Of a stretch of DNA of 64,000 nucleotides, positions 11,192-20,482 are shown in pieces. The notes under the pieces are model-generated. The model did not search any database, was not told the DNA's origin, and was given only the letters and a program-made list of their open reading frames with translations. The stretch covers positions 22,501 through 86,500 of the forward strand of contig JAJDUT010000078.1 of NCBI GenBank assembly GCA_022826515.1, in the 5' to 3' direction. The stretch's first letter is position 1. Each line of letters starts with the position of its first letter. Position numbers and translations under genes: made by a program. The DNA comes from Candidatus Latescibacterota bacterium. Its GTDB lineage: Bacteria; Latescibacterota; UBA2968; UBA8231.

Positions 11192-12012
11192 ACGCCCACC
11201 GCCCGCGGTTGCGCTTTGCCCAGCACTTCCTCGTCGCCCGGGGTGTTATAGAGGCCATTGCTGGGCTAGTGCGCCCGGCCGCTGGCGAGGTGGTGGTCGA
11301 GATTGGCCCGGGCCGGGGCGCGTTGACTGAAGCGCTGCTCGCTGCTGTGGATCGCCTAGTGGCCGTGGAAATTGACCGCGACTTGGTGGCCTTGCTGCGC
11401 ACACGCCAAGATGCGCGTAAGTTGCGCTTGATTGAAGGAGATATTCTGCGAGTCGATCTCGGGGAAGTCTTGCGGGACGCGGGCGGGTGCCGCCTGCTGA
11501 TCGTCGGCAATCTTCCCTACAACATCACCGCCCCACTGATCTTTCACCTACTCGCTCACGCCGATTGTATCAGCCGCGCCATCGTCATGGTCCAACGCGA
11601 AGTAGCTCGGCGCTTGGTCGCCAGCCCCGGTTCAAAGGATTACAGCCTGTTGTCGGTGCTGGTGGCCATGCGCGCCGAAGTGGAGATGCGCTTGCAGGTG
11701 GAACGCGATTGCTTCCGGCCCGTGCCGGGCGTGGATTCGTCTGTAGTCGAGTTGCGCTTTGCTCCCAAGCCCCGCTACGCAGTACAGGACGTGGACTGCT
11801 TCGACCGCTTGGTGCGCCGAGCCTTTGGCCAACGGCGCAAGATGCTGCGCAATTCGCTCCTCGGTCTCAATCCCGAGGGTGGGCGGCCTTGGCTAGAAAC
11901 GCTGGGCCAGCAGGCGGGGATCGAACTAACGCGCCGCCCGGAGGAATTGTCGCTAGCGGAATTCATCCGGCTGAGCGACGCCTACGCGCATTTGGGAAAG
12001 GATAGGCCGTGA
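11185..12012 (+). CDS. ksgA: 16S rRNA (adenine-N6)-dimethyltransferase KsgA/RsmA
   Basis: A 275-residue SAM-dependent enzyme that dimethylates two adjacent adenosines in the 3' loop of 16S rRNA. Visible motifs: N-terminal RLRFAQHFLV, SAM-binding EIGPGRGALTEALL, the acidic VAVEIDRDLV, and the catalytic NLPYNITAPLIF. The frame is open far upstream, but this is a high-GC artefact. I choose TTG at 11185 because it places RFAQHFL near the N-terminus and is preceded by GAGGGCG. Its TGA overlaps the GTG of the following barrel gene (GTGA). Confidence 0.94.
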   Translation: MVNAHRPRLRFAQHFLVARGVIEAIAGLVRPAAGEVVVEIGPGRGALTEALLAAVDRLVAVEIDRDLVALLRTRQDARKLRLIEGDILRVDLGEVLRDAGGCRLLIVGNLPYNITAPLIFHLLAHADCISRAIVMVQREVARRLVASPGSKDYSLLSVLVAMRAEVEMRLQVERDCFRPVPGVDSSVVELRFAPKPRYAVQDVDCFDRLVRRAFGQRRKMLRNSLLGLNPEGGRPWLETLGQQAGIELTRRPEELSLAEFIRLSDAYAHLGKDRP

Positions 12013-13976
12013 AGCCGGTCTTGTGGCACGCGGGTTGGCTGGTGTTGGTCGCATGGACGGCGGTCGATGCGCAGTACTCGCTTAACTTCAGCCGCTCCAG
12101 TTCCCGCACTACTTGGAACCCTTCGTTCCCGAGTTGGAGCTACTCGACGCCCGTGCGGTTTTCGGCGGTGGGGGATTCAACCTCCAAGCTGACGATTAAC
12201 GCATCGGCGAGAATGGGATTTAGCCTCGACGATCGCAGCACGGGCAAGAGTTGGCAGGACCATGCCTCGGGCAACGCTAGAATCAACTATCCCATTCTCG
12301 GCCCCAAAGCCACCATCAGCGTCGGTGCCAACATGAGCACGCGCAATGTAGCGCTGCACAAGCAGAAGACGCGCAGCCAGTCCTTTAACTTTGGATTTAG
12401 GTCGAGGCCATTGAGCAGCGGTCCTTTCAAGAGCCTGAATTCCAGCCTGACCCCGAGCTTGGTCACGGCCACCCGCGCCACCCGCGCCAGCCTCGACAGC
12501 ACCATCAAGGAAACTGGGATTCGCTACAATGCTTCGCTGAGCGTCTCGCCCGACATTGAGATTGCGGACAAGAAGCTGAGCAACACGATTTCGCTGAGCA
12601 AAACAGACGATACGCTCGAGCACAACAAAGATCGCAGCGAGCGGCTGAGCGGCAATGTGAGCTATACCTTCCCCGGCGATGTGCGCGTTGGCCTGACTAT
12701 GTCTGAAAACCGCTCCCAGCGCGGCCTCTCGCGTCCTGCCATCAGCGAGGCTACCGTCGGCGGGGCTGTGGTGCGTGACACGGTAGTTAGCGCCGAGCTA
12801 GCGAAAACGCGCGGTACTAGCGTCTCCTCCAACGTGTCGTTTGACCTAGGGCGCTTTAAGATAAAAAACCGCGCCTCGTACAGTCAGAACGAGCACACCA
12901 ACACCGCCAACGCGGTCCATGATTTAGACAATCGCTACTTTGGCAAGGATCGCCTCGGCGAGAACTTTAGCTGGGACGCGTCCCTTTCGGGCAAACTAAT
13001 CGAGAAGTTGGTCTTAAACACCAGCGTCCGCTTCAAAGGCAGCGACGTGCGCCGGCTGGCAGTGCGGGTGCCCGATACCAGCGTTTGCGAGAGCCACTTT
13101 GTGCGCTCGGCGGACGGAACGTGCCGCGATCCAGGCTCCGACGAGATCAATCGCAATCTCTTCCTCAACGGCTCGCTCAACTGGCCCCTAGCCGATGGGC
13201 ACTCACTGCGGCTGGCGACCTATGGTGAGATCAAACGCTCGGAAAACCCAGGAGATCGCAAGCAGGATCGCGACACCTTCAACAACAGCGTGAGCCTCAG
13301 TTATAACGGCACTCTGCGCTCGGGGGCCAAGCTCAGCGTTGACCTCAAAAACAGCTTTTTGCATCGCGTCAACCTGCACGCTGCTCGCGCCGTGGATAAC
13401 TCGCGCAACCGCGACATTGCGCTCAATGTCGGCACCAATTACGAGCGTTTGGGCGCGTCCCTTTCTCACCGATTCAGCGTCTCGGCGCGGCGCATCATTT
13501 ACGATTTTGATCGCCAAGTCAATCGCCGCGAGTCGTCGCGCAACAGCAACATCCGTCGCGGCTGGAGCATGGCGCACTCGCTGCGGCGCAAGGTGCTCGA
13601 CTACCTTGCGCTCAACGCGCGCTACAACTATTCGGCCAACGATGATGGTGCCTTGATTTTGGAAAACGGCACCCAGATCGTCGAAGAGGAAAACGCCAAA
13701 TATACCCTGCAATTCGGCATGACCTACTCGCCCGGCACTGACTACTCGGCCGGCGCAACCTACACCTACAGGCACGACCGTCAGTGGGATTACGAATACT
13801 CCACGCTCGCTCAGTCGCGTTCTCTCAACCGCCGCAACAAATACCGGACCCTGGCGGCGAATTTTAACTACAATCCGGTCGGCAGCAACAACAAGCTCAG
13901 CTTGCGCGGCAGCCGCAGTCTTCAGCGCAGCGGCGCGTTTAATAGCTTGAATGTAACCTATACACGCTCGCTGTAA
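12009..13976 (+). CDS. predicted outer-membrane beta-barrel protein, unknown function
   Basis: A 655-residue protein with an N-terminal signal sequence (hydrophobic stretch after MKPVLWHAG, likely cleaved after VDA). The rest consists of alternating short strands rich in Ser, Asn, Arg and aromatic residues (for example LSHRFSVSARRIIYDFDR and YSAGATYTYRHDRQWDYEY), the pattern of a large outer-membrane barrel. I do not recognise a TonB plug or a named family; a distant relation to SprA- or LptD-like barrels is possible but untested. The C-terminus ends TYTRSL, without the usual final aromatic residue. Its GTG start overlaps the ksgA stop, so it appears translationally coupled to an rRNA methylase gene. 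Confidence 0.65.
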   Translation: MKPVLWHAGWLVLVAWTAVDAQYSLNFSRSSSRTTWNPSFPSWSYSTPVRFSAVGDSTSKLTINASARMGFSLDDRSTGKSWQDHASGNARINYPILGPKATISVGANMSTRNVALHKQKTRSQSFNFGFRSRPLSSGPFKSLNSSLTPSLVTATRATRASLDSTIKETGIRYNASLSVSPDIEIADKKLSNTISLSKTDDTLEHNKDRSERLSGNVSYTFPGDVRVGLTMSENRSQRGLSRPAISEATVGGAVVRDTVVSAELAKTRGTSVSSNVSFDLGRFKIKNRASYSQNEHTNTANAVHDLDNRYFGKDRLGENFSWDASLSGKLIEKLVLNTSVRFKGSDVRRLAVRVPDTSVCESHFVRSADGTCRDPGSDEINRNLFLNGSLNWPLADGHSLRLATYGEIKRSENPGDRKQDRDTFNNSVSLSYNGTLRSGAKLSVDLKNSFLHRVNLHAARAVDNSRNRDIALNVGTNYERLGASLSHRFSVSARRIIYDFDRQVNRRESSRNSNIRRGWSMAHSLRRKVLDYLALNARYNYSANDDGALILENGTQIVEEENAKYTLQFGMTYSPGTDYSAGATYTYRHDRQWDYEYSTLAQSRSLNRRNKYRTLAANFNYNPVGSNNKLSLRGSRSLQRSGAFNSLNVTYTRSL

Positions 13977-14051
13977 GTGCTTAACACTGGTAACGGTTTC
14001 GCGGTGGTGTTACCTTAATTACTTGCATACTCGCCCAAGGAGATTTTCTAC

Positions 14052-14972
14052 ATGCCCCTGCCCAAATGCGATAAAATCTGGTTCAATGGCCAATTGGTCG
14101 ATTGGGACGACGCCAAAATCCACGTGCTCTCCCATGTAGTACACTACGGCTCGAGCGTCTTTGAAGGCATTCGCTGTTACAAGACCGCGAAAGGCTCGGC
14201 CGTATTTCGCCTCGACGAGCACGTCAACAGGTTGTTTGATTCCGCCAAAATCTACCGCATGGACATTCCCTATACACACGAGGAAATCAAAGAAGCCATC
14301 CTCGAAACGATCCGCGTCAATCAACTCGCGGCTTGCTACATTCGCCCGGTCGTCTTCCGCGGCTATGAGAACTTGGGAGTTGATCCGATGGGGTGCCCGG
14401 TTGACGTAGTGATCGCCGTGTGGGAGTGGGGAGAGTACCTCGGAGAAGCGGCGCTCAAAAACGGCGTTTCGGTTTGTACCTCGTCGTGGAACCGCATGGC
14501 CCCGAATACGTTTCCCGCCTTGGCCAAGGCCGGCGGCAACTACCTCAACTCGCAGCTCGTGCGGATCGAAGCCAATGCCAACGGTTATGACGAGGGCATT
14601 GTCTTGGGCACGGATGGGTTGGTGAGCGAGGGCAGCGGCGAGAATATCTTTGTCATCAAGAACGGCTCAATCTACACGCCCGAGTCGTGTTTTGCCATCC
14701 TGCCGGGCATTACCCGCCACACCGCCATTACCCTGATACGCGATCTGGGCATGCGGGTCGAGCAGCGCGGCATTCCGCGCGAGTTTCTCTACATCGCCGA
14801 CGAAGTGTTTTTCACCGGCACGGCCGCCGAAATCACGCCGATTCGCGCCATAGACCAAGTGCAGATCGGCTGTGGGAAGTGCGGGCCGATCACCGCGCAG
14901 ATACAAGACGCCTTTTTCGCCGTGGTCCGCGTCGGAGTTGAGGATCGGCACGGGTGGTTGACCTTCGTGTAA
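14052..14972 (+). CDS. ilvE: branched-chain amino acid aminotransferase
   Basis: A 306-residue fold-type IV PLP enzyme that interconverts Val, Leu and Ile with their 2-keto acids. Features: the N-terminal [30 protein letters not shown], the PLP lysine Lys159 in [30 protein letters not shown], and [12 protein letters not shown] followed by [14 protein letters not shown]. Length and start match E. coli IlvE (which also has Lys159). It has an AAGGAG ribosome binding site at 14037-14042. It stands apart from other branched-chain amino acid genes. Confidence 0.95.
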   Translation: MPLPKCDKIWFNGQLVDWDDAKIHVLSHVVHYGSSVFEGIRCYKTAKGSAVFRLDEHVNRLFDSAKIYRMDIPYTHEEIKEAILETIRVNQLAACYIRPVVFRGYENLGVDPMGCPVDVVIAVWEWGEYLGEAALKNGVSVCTSSWNRMAPNTFPALAKAGGNYLNSQLVRIEANANGYDEGIVLGTDGLVSEGSGENIFVIKNGSIYTPESCFAILPGITRHTAITLIRDLGMRVEQRGIPREFLYIADEVFFTGTAAEITPIRAIDQVQIGCGKCGPITAQIQDAFFAVVRVGVEDRHGWLTFV

Positions 14973-15005
14973 TGGATTTGGGATAGCTCGTACAAAGGGA
15001 AGAAT

Positions 15006-16841
15006 ATGCCTAAAGTCAGAATGTCCATAGTAGCCGCTTGGTTGGGTATCTGCATCGGCGGCCATGCCGCTGCTGAAGAGGAATCATGGGAGGTAGTGCA
15101 GGAAATTCTCATGAGTACCAAGGATATCGTCGTACTCGACGGCATTGAGAAGGTGCCGTTGCGCTACGAGAGCGAAGAAAAGCCAACCTATGGCGACTGG
15201 ATGGTGCGCCACCTGCTGTCCGACCCAGAGAAACTCAACCCGTACACCTCCAACGACGCCGGTGCCAGCACGGTCTTGAGTTACGTATTCGAAAGCCTGC
15301 TCGAAGCCGACTCGGACCCGCCCTACGCGTTGCGAGGACTGGTCGCCAAAGGCTACCCGGAGATTTCCGCGGACAAACTCACCTATACGTTTGAGCTGCG
15401 CGACGGGGTTTACTTCTCAGACGGCAAGCCGCTGACGGCTGCGGATGTCGTCTTCAGCATGAAGGTCATCCACAATCCCCAAGTGCTAGCGCCGCATCTG
15501 CGCAACTACTACGCCGCCGTCAAAGCTGTACAACAGGTAGGGGCGAACAAGGTTAGCTTCCTGTGCGACAAACCCTATTTTCGCAACGATCTGATGTTGG
15601 GTGTATTCAGTATTCTACCTAAGCATTTTTACGATCCAGAGGGTTTGCTGGATCCGGTCGAGGTCAAGAGTTTGGTGGATGGTTCTTGGGAAGAAGGGCC
15701 GCACAAAGAGCGAGTCGAGCGCTTTGCCGAACAATTTAATCAAAATTTCAACCGCAAGGTACTAGGCTCGGGGCCGTACATAATCGAAGATCCAGAGCGC
15801 GACTTGGTCACCCAACAGAAAGTTGTGCTGACGCGGAGTGAAAACTACTGGGGGCGGGATGTGGAAGGGCTACTACCGCCTGGCTTTGTCGATAAGATCG
15901 TCTTTAACATCATCAACAATACCGACGCGGCATTCATCGAGTTGACCAACGGCAACCTCGATTACCACGCTCTGCGCCCATTGGAATTTAAGGAAAAGAG
16001 TTGGTCGGAAGACTTCAACAGCCGCTTCCTCAAAGGCGTTAGCTACGCCGGTGGATATATGTACATCGGCTGGAACAACAAACATCTAATTTTTGGCGAC
16101 AAGCGGGTGCGCCAAGCCATGACCCATTTGACCGACCGCGAGGGCATGGTTGAAAACATCATGTTCGGCCTAGCCGAGACGGTGGAGGGGCCGATCCACA
16201 AGTTCCGCCCCGAATACAACCACGATCTCGCGTCGTACACCTATGATCCCGACTACGCTCTCGATCTGCTGGCGGAAGCTGGTTGGGAGGACGCCGACGA
16301 GGACGGCACTCTCGACAAGACCATCGACGGAGCGCTAGTGCCATTTAGCTTTGAGATTTTGATCAATTCGGGCAACCAGATCCGCAAAGACATCGCCCTA
16401 ACTTTGCAATACGAGTTGCAGGATATTGGCATTGACTGCCAAGTGCGCGAGTTAGACTGGTCGATTTTTTTGCAAAAGGTCCGCGGCAAGGATTTTGACG
16501 CCATGGTACTGGGCTGGACCGGCAATGTGCAGTTCGCGCCCGATGGCTACCAGATCTGGCATTCCTCCCAGACCGCAGAGAACGGCTCCAACGCGATAAG
16601 CTTCATCAACGCCGAGGTCGATCAAATTTTGGAGGACTATCGCCGCGAGTTCGATATGGAAAGGCGCATCGTACTCTACCAGCGCTTCCAAGAAATCCTG
16701 CACGAGGAACAGCCCTATACCTTCCTGTGGAAGCCGCGCACGGCCCGAGCCTACAGCCGACGCTTCAGTGGCGTCACTTGGTATCCCCCCGGTGCCCGCT
16801 TGCAAGACTGGTGGGTCGCGCAGGAAGTGCAGATGTACTAA
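15006..16841 (+). CDS. peptide/oligopeptide-type extracellular solute-binding protein (family 5)
   Basis: A 611-residue periplasmic binding protein for an ABC importer. It has a signal peptide (VAAWLGICIGGHAAA) and family-5 landmarks: PYTSNDAGASTVLSYVFESLL, the hallmark YTFELRDGVYFSDGKPLTAADVVFS (split here across two typical blocks), KRVRQAMTHLTDREG and FEILINSG. Residues 429-437 (DADEDGTLD) form an Asp-rich, calcium-loop-like insertion. The matching permease genes are not adjacent: YejB/YejE-like permeases lie 16 kb downstream, and whether they pair with this protein is inference. Substrate unknown. Confidence 0.88.
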   Translation: MPKVRMSIVAAWLGICIGGHAAAEEESWEVVQEILMSTKDIVVLDGIEKVPLRYESEEKPTYGDWMVRHLLSDPEKLNPYTSNDAGASTVLSYVFESLLEADSDPPYALRGLVAKGYPEISADKLTYTFELRDGVYFSDGKPLTAADVVFSMKVIHNPQVLAPHLRNYYAAVKAVQQVGANKVSFLCDKPYFRNDLMLGVFSILPKHFYDPEGLLDPVEVKSLVDGSWEEGPHKERVERFAEQFNQNFNRKVLGSGPYIIEDPERDLVTQQKVVLTRSENYWGRDVEGLLPPGFVDKIVFNIINNTDAAFIELTNGNLDYHALRPLEFKEKSWSEDFNSRFLKGVSYAGGYMYIGWNNKHLIFGDKRVRQAMTHLTDREGMVENIMFGLAETVEGPIHKFRPEYNHDLASYTYDPDYALDLLAEAGWEDADEDGTLDKTIDGALVPFSFEILINSGNQIRKDIALTLQYELQDIGIDCQVRELDWSIFLQKVRGKDFDAMVLGWTGNVQFAPDGYQIWHSSQTAENGSNAISFINAEVDQILEDYRREFDMERRIVLYQRFQEILHEEQPYTFLWKPRTARAYSRRFSGVTWYPPGARLQDWWVAQEVQMY

Positions 16842-16852
16842 GGGCACCGTCT

Positions 16853-17269
16853 GTGTCCTCCGCAGACGCTCTTCGCTGGGAAAGTCACCCCCTGCGCCGG
16901 GAGCGGCCGGCCAAATCAGTACTACTAATCGCCCTCATCATCGCTTCTTCAGCGGCGGCCGCTTTTGGCTTTGAGCATTGGTTCTACGGGGTATTTTCAC
17001 TCGGAGCATTGACCGCCTCGCTGTCGCGCTATTTCTTTCCTACGCGCTACGCGCTCGACGGCGAAGGCGTCAGCAGCCAACATCTCGGTCTTAAACAGCG
17101 CCGTTCTTGGGTGGAATTCCGTCGAGCAGATGAACATCGGGACGGTATTTTTTTGCGTCCGTCCGCTCGCCCAAGTCGGCTGGATTCCTTTCGCGGCGTC
17201 TTTTTGCGGTTCGATCAAAACCGCGAAGAAGTGACGCATTTCGTCCGGTGCCATGTCCCAAGTCGATAG
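16853..17269 (+). CDS. small membrane protein of unknown function
   Basis: A 138-residue protein. I choose the GTG at 16853, 12 bases after the preceding stop and behind an AGGG element, because upstream in-frame sequence overlaps the solute-binding protein gene. Two hydrophobic segments (about residues 22-40 and 43-60) suggest two membrane helices, followed by a soluble C-terminal part (RYALDGEGVSS...SWVEFRRADEHRDGIFLRPS) reminiscent of small PH-like domains. Family not recognised. It overlaps the next gene by 17 bases and may be the first gene of the ASKHA/membrane cluster. Confidence 0.6.
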   Translation: MSSADALRWESHPLRRERPAKSVLLIALIIASSAAAAFGFEHWFYGVFSLGALTASLSRYFFPTRYALDGEGVSSQHLGLKQRRSWVEFRRADEHRDGIFLRPSARPSRLDSFRGVFLRFDQNREEVTHFVRCHVPSR

Positions 17270-17588
17270 TTTAAAAGCGCGGTGGCGGCATGCTTTTGCC
17301 CTCGAAGACCCAGCGGCAGGTTGGTCTGAGGAAGAGCGTGCGCTGGCCGAGCGGCTGGCCGAGTTTATAGTACGTCGCCGCATGGGAGCGGCTGCGTCTA
17401 TGGCGTTGGAGGCTTGCCGTCCCCTCAACTTTTTGGGCAGCCAAGCCCTGACCTTTTTGGCCCCGTTTGCCACGCTGGTTTTTTCGCGCGACGAATACCA
17501 GCGCTTTACGCGCATGTTGGAGCGACGCCAGTGCGTCGATTTGCTCGCGGAGGCCATTGCTCAGCGCGAAAGCCAAAAGCATGGATGA
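17253..17588 (+). CDS. small soluble protein of unknown function
   Basis: A 111-residue, mainly helical protein with no signal peptide (MSQVDSLKARWRHAFALEDP...). It is wedged between the small membrane protein (17-base overlap) and the MutL/GlmL-like gene (8-base overlap), so all three are probably translationally coupled. The motif SMALEACRPLNFLGSQALTF is distinctive, but I cannot assign a family. Confidence 0.6.
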   Translation: MSQVDSLKARWRHAFALEDPAAGWSEEERALAERLAEFIVRRRMGAAASMALEACRPLNFLGSQALTFLAPFATLVFSRDEYQRFTRMLERRQCVDLLAEAIAQRESQKHG

Positions 17589-19359
17589 CCTCAATGTAGT
17601 TATCGCCACGGACTGCGGTAGTACGACCACCAAGGCGATCCTGATCGAGAAGAAGGACGAAGGGTACCGCCAGACCTTTCGCGGCGAGGCCCCGACTACG
17701 GTTGAGGCTCCTTTTGAAGACGTCACCCGGGGGGTGCTCAACGCCATTCAAGAGGTCGAGGAGCTTTCCGGGCGGCAGATCCTCGATGGCGAGCGGATTA
17801 TCACTCCGACAGACGGCGATGTCGGGGTCGATATCTACATCTCGACGAGCAGTGCGGGCGGTGGGTTGCAGATGGCAGTGGCCGGCGTGGTGCTGGCGAT
17901 GACCGGCGAAAGTGCGCAGCGCTGCGCCTTGGGTGCCGGGGCAATCGTCATGGACGCGCTCGCTGCCAACGATGGGCGCTTGCCGCACGAAAAAATAGAG
18001 CGCATCCGCCAATTGCGCCCCGATATGGTACTGCTGTCGGGCGGCACGGATGGCGGCACTGTCAGCCACGTGGTCGAGTTGGCCGAATTCATCAGCGCGG
18101 CCGACCCCAAGCCCCGCTTTGGTGCGGGCTTTCAGTTGCCGGTTATCTTTGCGGGCAATGAGGACGCGCGCGCGGATGTCGAAAAGGCGCTGGGGGGTAA
18201 GATGGACCTGACCGTTACTGAGAATATCCGCCCCGTGCTCGAAGAGGAAAATCTGGACCCGGCGCGGCACGTCATTCACGACCTCTTCCTTGAACACGTC
18301 ATGGCGCAGGCACCTGGCTACCGCAAGCTGATGGACTGGACCAGCGCACCGATTATGCCGACGCCCGGGGCAGTAGGCGAGATCATGCAGACCATTGCCC
18401 GTCAGCAAGAGATCAACGTCGTCGGCGTGGATATCGGCGGGGCGACAACCGATGTGTTCAGCGTGTTCGACGGCGTGTTCAACCGCACGGTCAGTGCCAA
18501 TTTAGGCATGTCCTATAGCGTCTCCAACGTGCTGGCCGAGGCTGGTCTCGACCAAATTATGCGCTGGGTTCCTTTTGACATTGAGGAGGCCGACCTCCGC
18601 GACCGGATCAAGAACAAGATGATCCGCCCGACGACCATCCCGCAGCTCATGCAGGAACTGCAAGTCGAGCAAGCCATTGCCCGCGAAGCCCTGCGCTTGG
18701 CCTTTGACCAGCACCGGGCGTTGGCAGTGGGGTTGAAGGGGGTGCAGAGCAAGCGCACGCTGGCCGATGTCTTTGAGCAGGGTGCCACCGGCGAGAGTTT
18801 AGTCGAGATGATGGCGCTGGACATGCTAGTCGGCAGCGGCGGCGTGCTATCGCACGCGCCCCGCCGCGAGCAGAGTTGCGCCATGCTGATAGATGCCTTC
18901 CAGCCCGAAGGCGTCACCCGCTTGGCGGTCGATAGCATCTTTATGATGCCTCACCTAGGGGTGCTCTCGACTGTTGACGAGCGGGCCGCCACCGAGGTTT
19001 TCGAGCGCGATTGCCTGATCTACTTGGGCACTTGTGTGGCCCCTGTCGGCGAGGGGAAGGGCGACGAGATTTGCCTCCAGTACGAGATAGACCTGCCTGG
19101 GCACCGAACCGGCCAGTTGCAGGTCGGCCAGCTCCAGCGGATCCCCTTAGCCGATAGCGAGGAGGTCGAAGTTTCGCTCCAACCGGCGCGGCGTTGGGAT
19201 GTGGGTGCTGGCCCAGGGCAAGCCCTAAATGCGCGGGTGCGCGGTGGCGTCGTGGGACTAGTGCTGGACGGTCGCGGCCGGCCCATCCAGATGGCGGCTG
19301 ACCAAGACCGTCGGCGTCAGATAAGCGACTGGCAGCAGGCGTTAAACCTATACGAGTAG
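17581..19359 (+). CDS. MutL/GlmL-like ASKHA-fold ATPase
   Basis: A 592-residue cytoplasmic protein with the two phosphate-binding motifs of the actin/Hsp70/sugar-kinase superfamily: ATDCGSTTTKAIL (residues 9-21) and VGVDIGGATTDVFSVF (281-296). It also has the STSSAGGGLQMAVAGVV block typical of the glutamate-mutase-associated MutL/GlmL family, whose partners in other systems are B12-dependent mutases. No mutase subunit (GlmS/GlmE) lies nearby. Instead it is followed by a biotinyl-lipoyl-like protein and membrane proteins, which suggests another client. The ATG at 17581 is chosen because DLNVVIATDCGS is the family N-terminus; it overlaps the previous gene by 8 bases. Confidence 0.8.
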   Translation: MDDLNVVIATDCGSTTTKAILIEKKDEGYRQTFRGEAPTTVEAPFEDVTRGVLNAIQEVEELSGRQILDGERIITPTDGDVGVDIYISTSSAGGGLQMAVAGVVLAMTGESAQRCALGAGAIVMDALAANDGRLPHEKIERIRQLRPDMVLLSGGTDGGTVSHVVELAEFISAADPKPRFGAGFQLPVIFAGNEDARADVEKALGGKMDLTVTENIRPVLEEENLDPARHVIHDLFLEHVMAQAPGYRKLMDWTSAPIMPTPGAVGEIMQTIARQQEINVVGVDIGGATTDVFSVFDGVFNRTVSANLGMSYSVSNVLAEAGLDQIMRWVPFDIEEADLRDRIKNKMIRPTTIPQLMQELQVEQAIAREALRLAFDQHRALAVGLKGVQSKRTLADVFEQGATGESLVEMMALDMLVGSGGVLSHAPRREQSCAMLIDAFQPEGVTRLAVDSIFMMPHLGVLSTVDERAATEVFERDCLIYLGTCVAPVGEGKGDEICLQYEIDLPGHRTGQLQVGQLQRIPLADSEEVEVSLQPARRWDVGAGPGQALNARVRGGVVGLVLDGRGRPIQMAADQDRRRQISDWQQALNLYE

Positions 19360-19362
19360 CTC

Positions 19363-20478
19363 ATGGCTCACGCCTATACCCCTGGACTGCGCGTGACGCA
19401 ACACGCAGTCGTACACAAAGAGCGGCGCTTGCCCCTCAAAGGCGAAGTTGTCGTTGAGCGCGGCCAAGCCGTGCGCCGCGACCAAGTTGTGGCCCGCACC
19501 GAACTGCCGGGCGAGGTGGCGACCCTGAACTTGGTAAACCGCTTGGGTATCTCGCCGCAAGAGCTAGCTGGCTATATGCTCAAAAAAGAGGGCGACCGCG
19601 TCGAAGCAGGTGAGCCACTCGCCGAGACCAAGCCGTTTATTAGCTGGTTCAAGACCACAGTTGAATCTCCGGTTAGCGGTACCGTCGAGAGCATTTCGCC
19701 AGTGACTGGGCAGGTGATACTGCGGCAAGCTCCTAGGCCGGTCGAAGTGCTGGCCTATGTCGATGGGGTCGTAGCGGAAGTTTTTGCCGAGGAGGGCGTG
19801 CGCGTCGCAGCGCGAGGTGCTTATATCCAGGGCATTTTCGGCGTGGGGGGCGAGTGCTGGGGCGCGCTGCACTTGGCGGTTGAGGCCCCAGACGCCACAG
19901 CCGAGGCGCTGGGCCCGGAAGTGGCGGGCAAAATTGTGGTGGTCGGCAGCCTGATTAGCGCGGAGACCGTGGAACAGGCCCGGCAGGCAGGTGCCGTGGG
20001 GTTGATCGGTGGCGGCCTGCGCGACAGCGACTTGCGCGACCTACTCGGCCGCGACTTGGGGGTAGCTATCACCGGGACTGAGCAAATCGGCCTGACGGTA
20101 GTAGCGACCGAGGGCTTTGGCCGCGTCGCCATGGCCCGCAAGACCTTTGATATTCTGCAAGCGTGCGCTGGCATGGATGCGTCTATGGCCGGTGCGACGC
20201 AGATCCGCGCTGGCGTCTTGCGGCCGGAGATTATCGTCCCCACGGCCGCTGACAAAGAGGAAGAAGAGGTGCGGCCGGGCGCGGAAGGATTGCAGGTGGG
20301 CGATTTGTTGCGCGTGATTCGGATGCCCTATTTTGGGAGGATTGGGCGCGTCAGCGACTTGCCGACCGAGTTGTGCGCGGTGGAGTCCGGGGCGCGGGTG
20401 CGAGTATTGGCCGTAGAGTTTGAAGACGGGGAGCAGGCGGTAGTGCCACGGGCGAATGTGGAGCTGATTGAGGAATAA
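19363..20478 (+). CDS. biotinyl-lipoyl-like / KOW-like domain protein in the ASKHA cluster
   Basis: A 371-residue soluble protein starting 3 bases after the ASKHA gene. The N-terminal 130 residues contain repeated barrel-sandwich-hybrid-type strands (KGEVVVERGQAVRRDQVVA, KKEGDRVEAGEPLAETK, VESPVSGTVESISPVTGQV) resembling biotinyl/lipoyl domains, but without an obvious modifiable MKM lysine. A central alpha/beta region (KIVVVGSLISAETVEQARQ, GVAITGTEQIGLTVVATEGFG) follows. The last 70 residues look like a KOW/SH3-type domain (GDLLRVIRMPYFGRIGRVSD ... VLAVEFEDGEQAVVPRANVELIE). The function is not known to me; its position suggests it works with the ASKHA ATPase and the membrane proteins. Confidence 0.7.
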   Translation: MAHAYTPGLRVTQHAVVHKERRLPLKGEVVVERGQAVRRDQVVARTELPGEVATLNLVNRLGISPQELAGYMLKKEGDRVEAGEPLAETKPFISWFKTTVESPVSGTVESISPVTGQVILRQAPRPVEVLAYVDGVVAEVFAEEGVRVAARGAYIQGIFGVGGECWGALHLAVEAPDATAEALGPEVAGKIVVVGSLISAETVEQARQAGAVGLIGGGLRDSDLRDLLGRDLGVAITGTEQIGLTVVATEGFGRVAMARKTFDILQACAGMDASMAGATQIRAGVLRPEIIVPTAADKEEEEVRPGAEGLQVGDLLRVIRMPYFGRIGRVSDLPTELCAVESGARVRVLAVEFEDGEQAVVPRANVELIEE

Positions 20479-20482
20479 AGGC

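Noticed and set aside
13977..14051. Terminator or promoter between the barrel gene and ilvE
   Set aside because: GGTAAC/GTTACC can pair but is followed by no T tract, and the TGCATACT element has no matching -35; neither is convincing.
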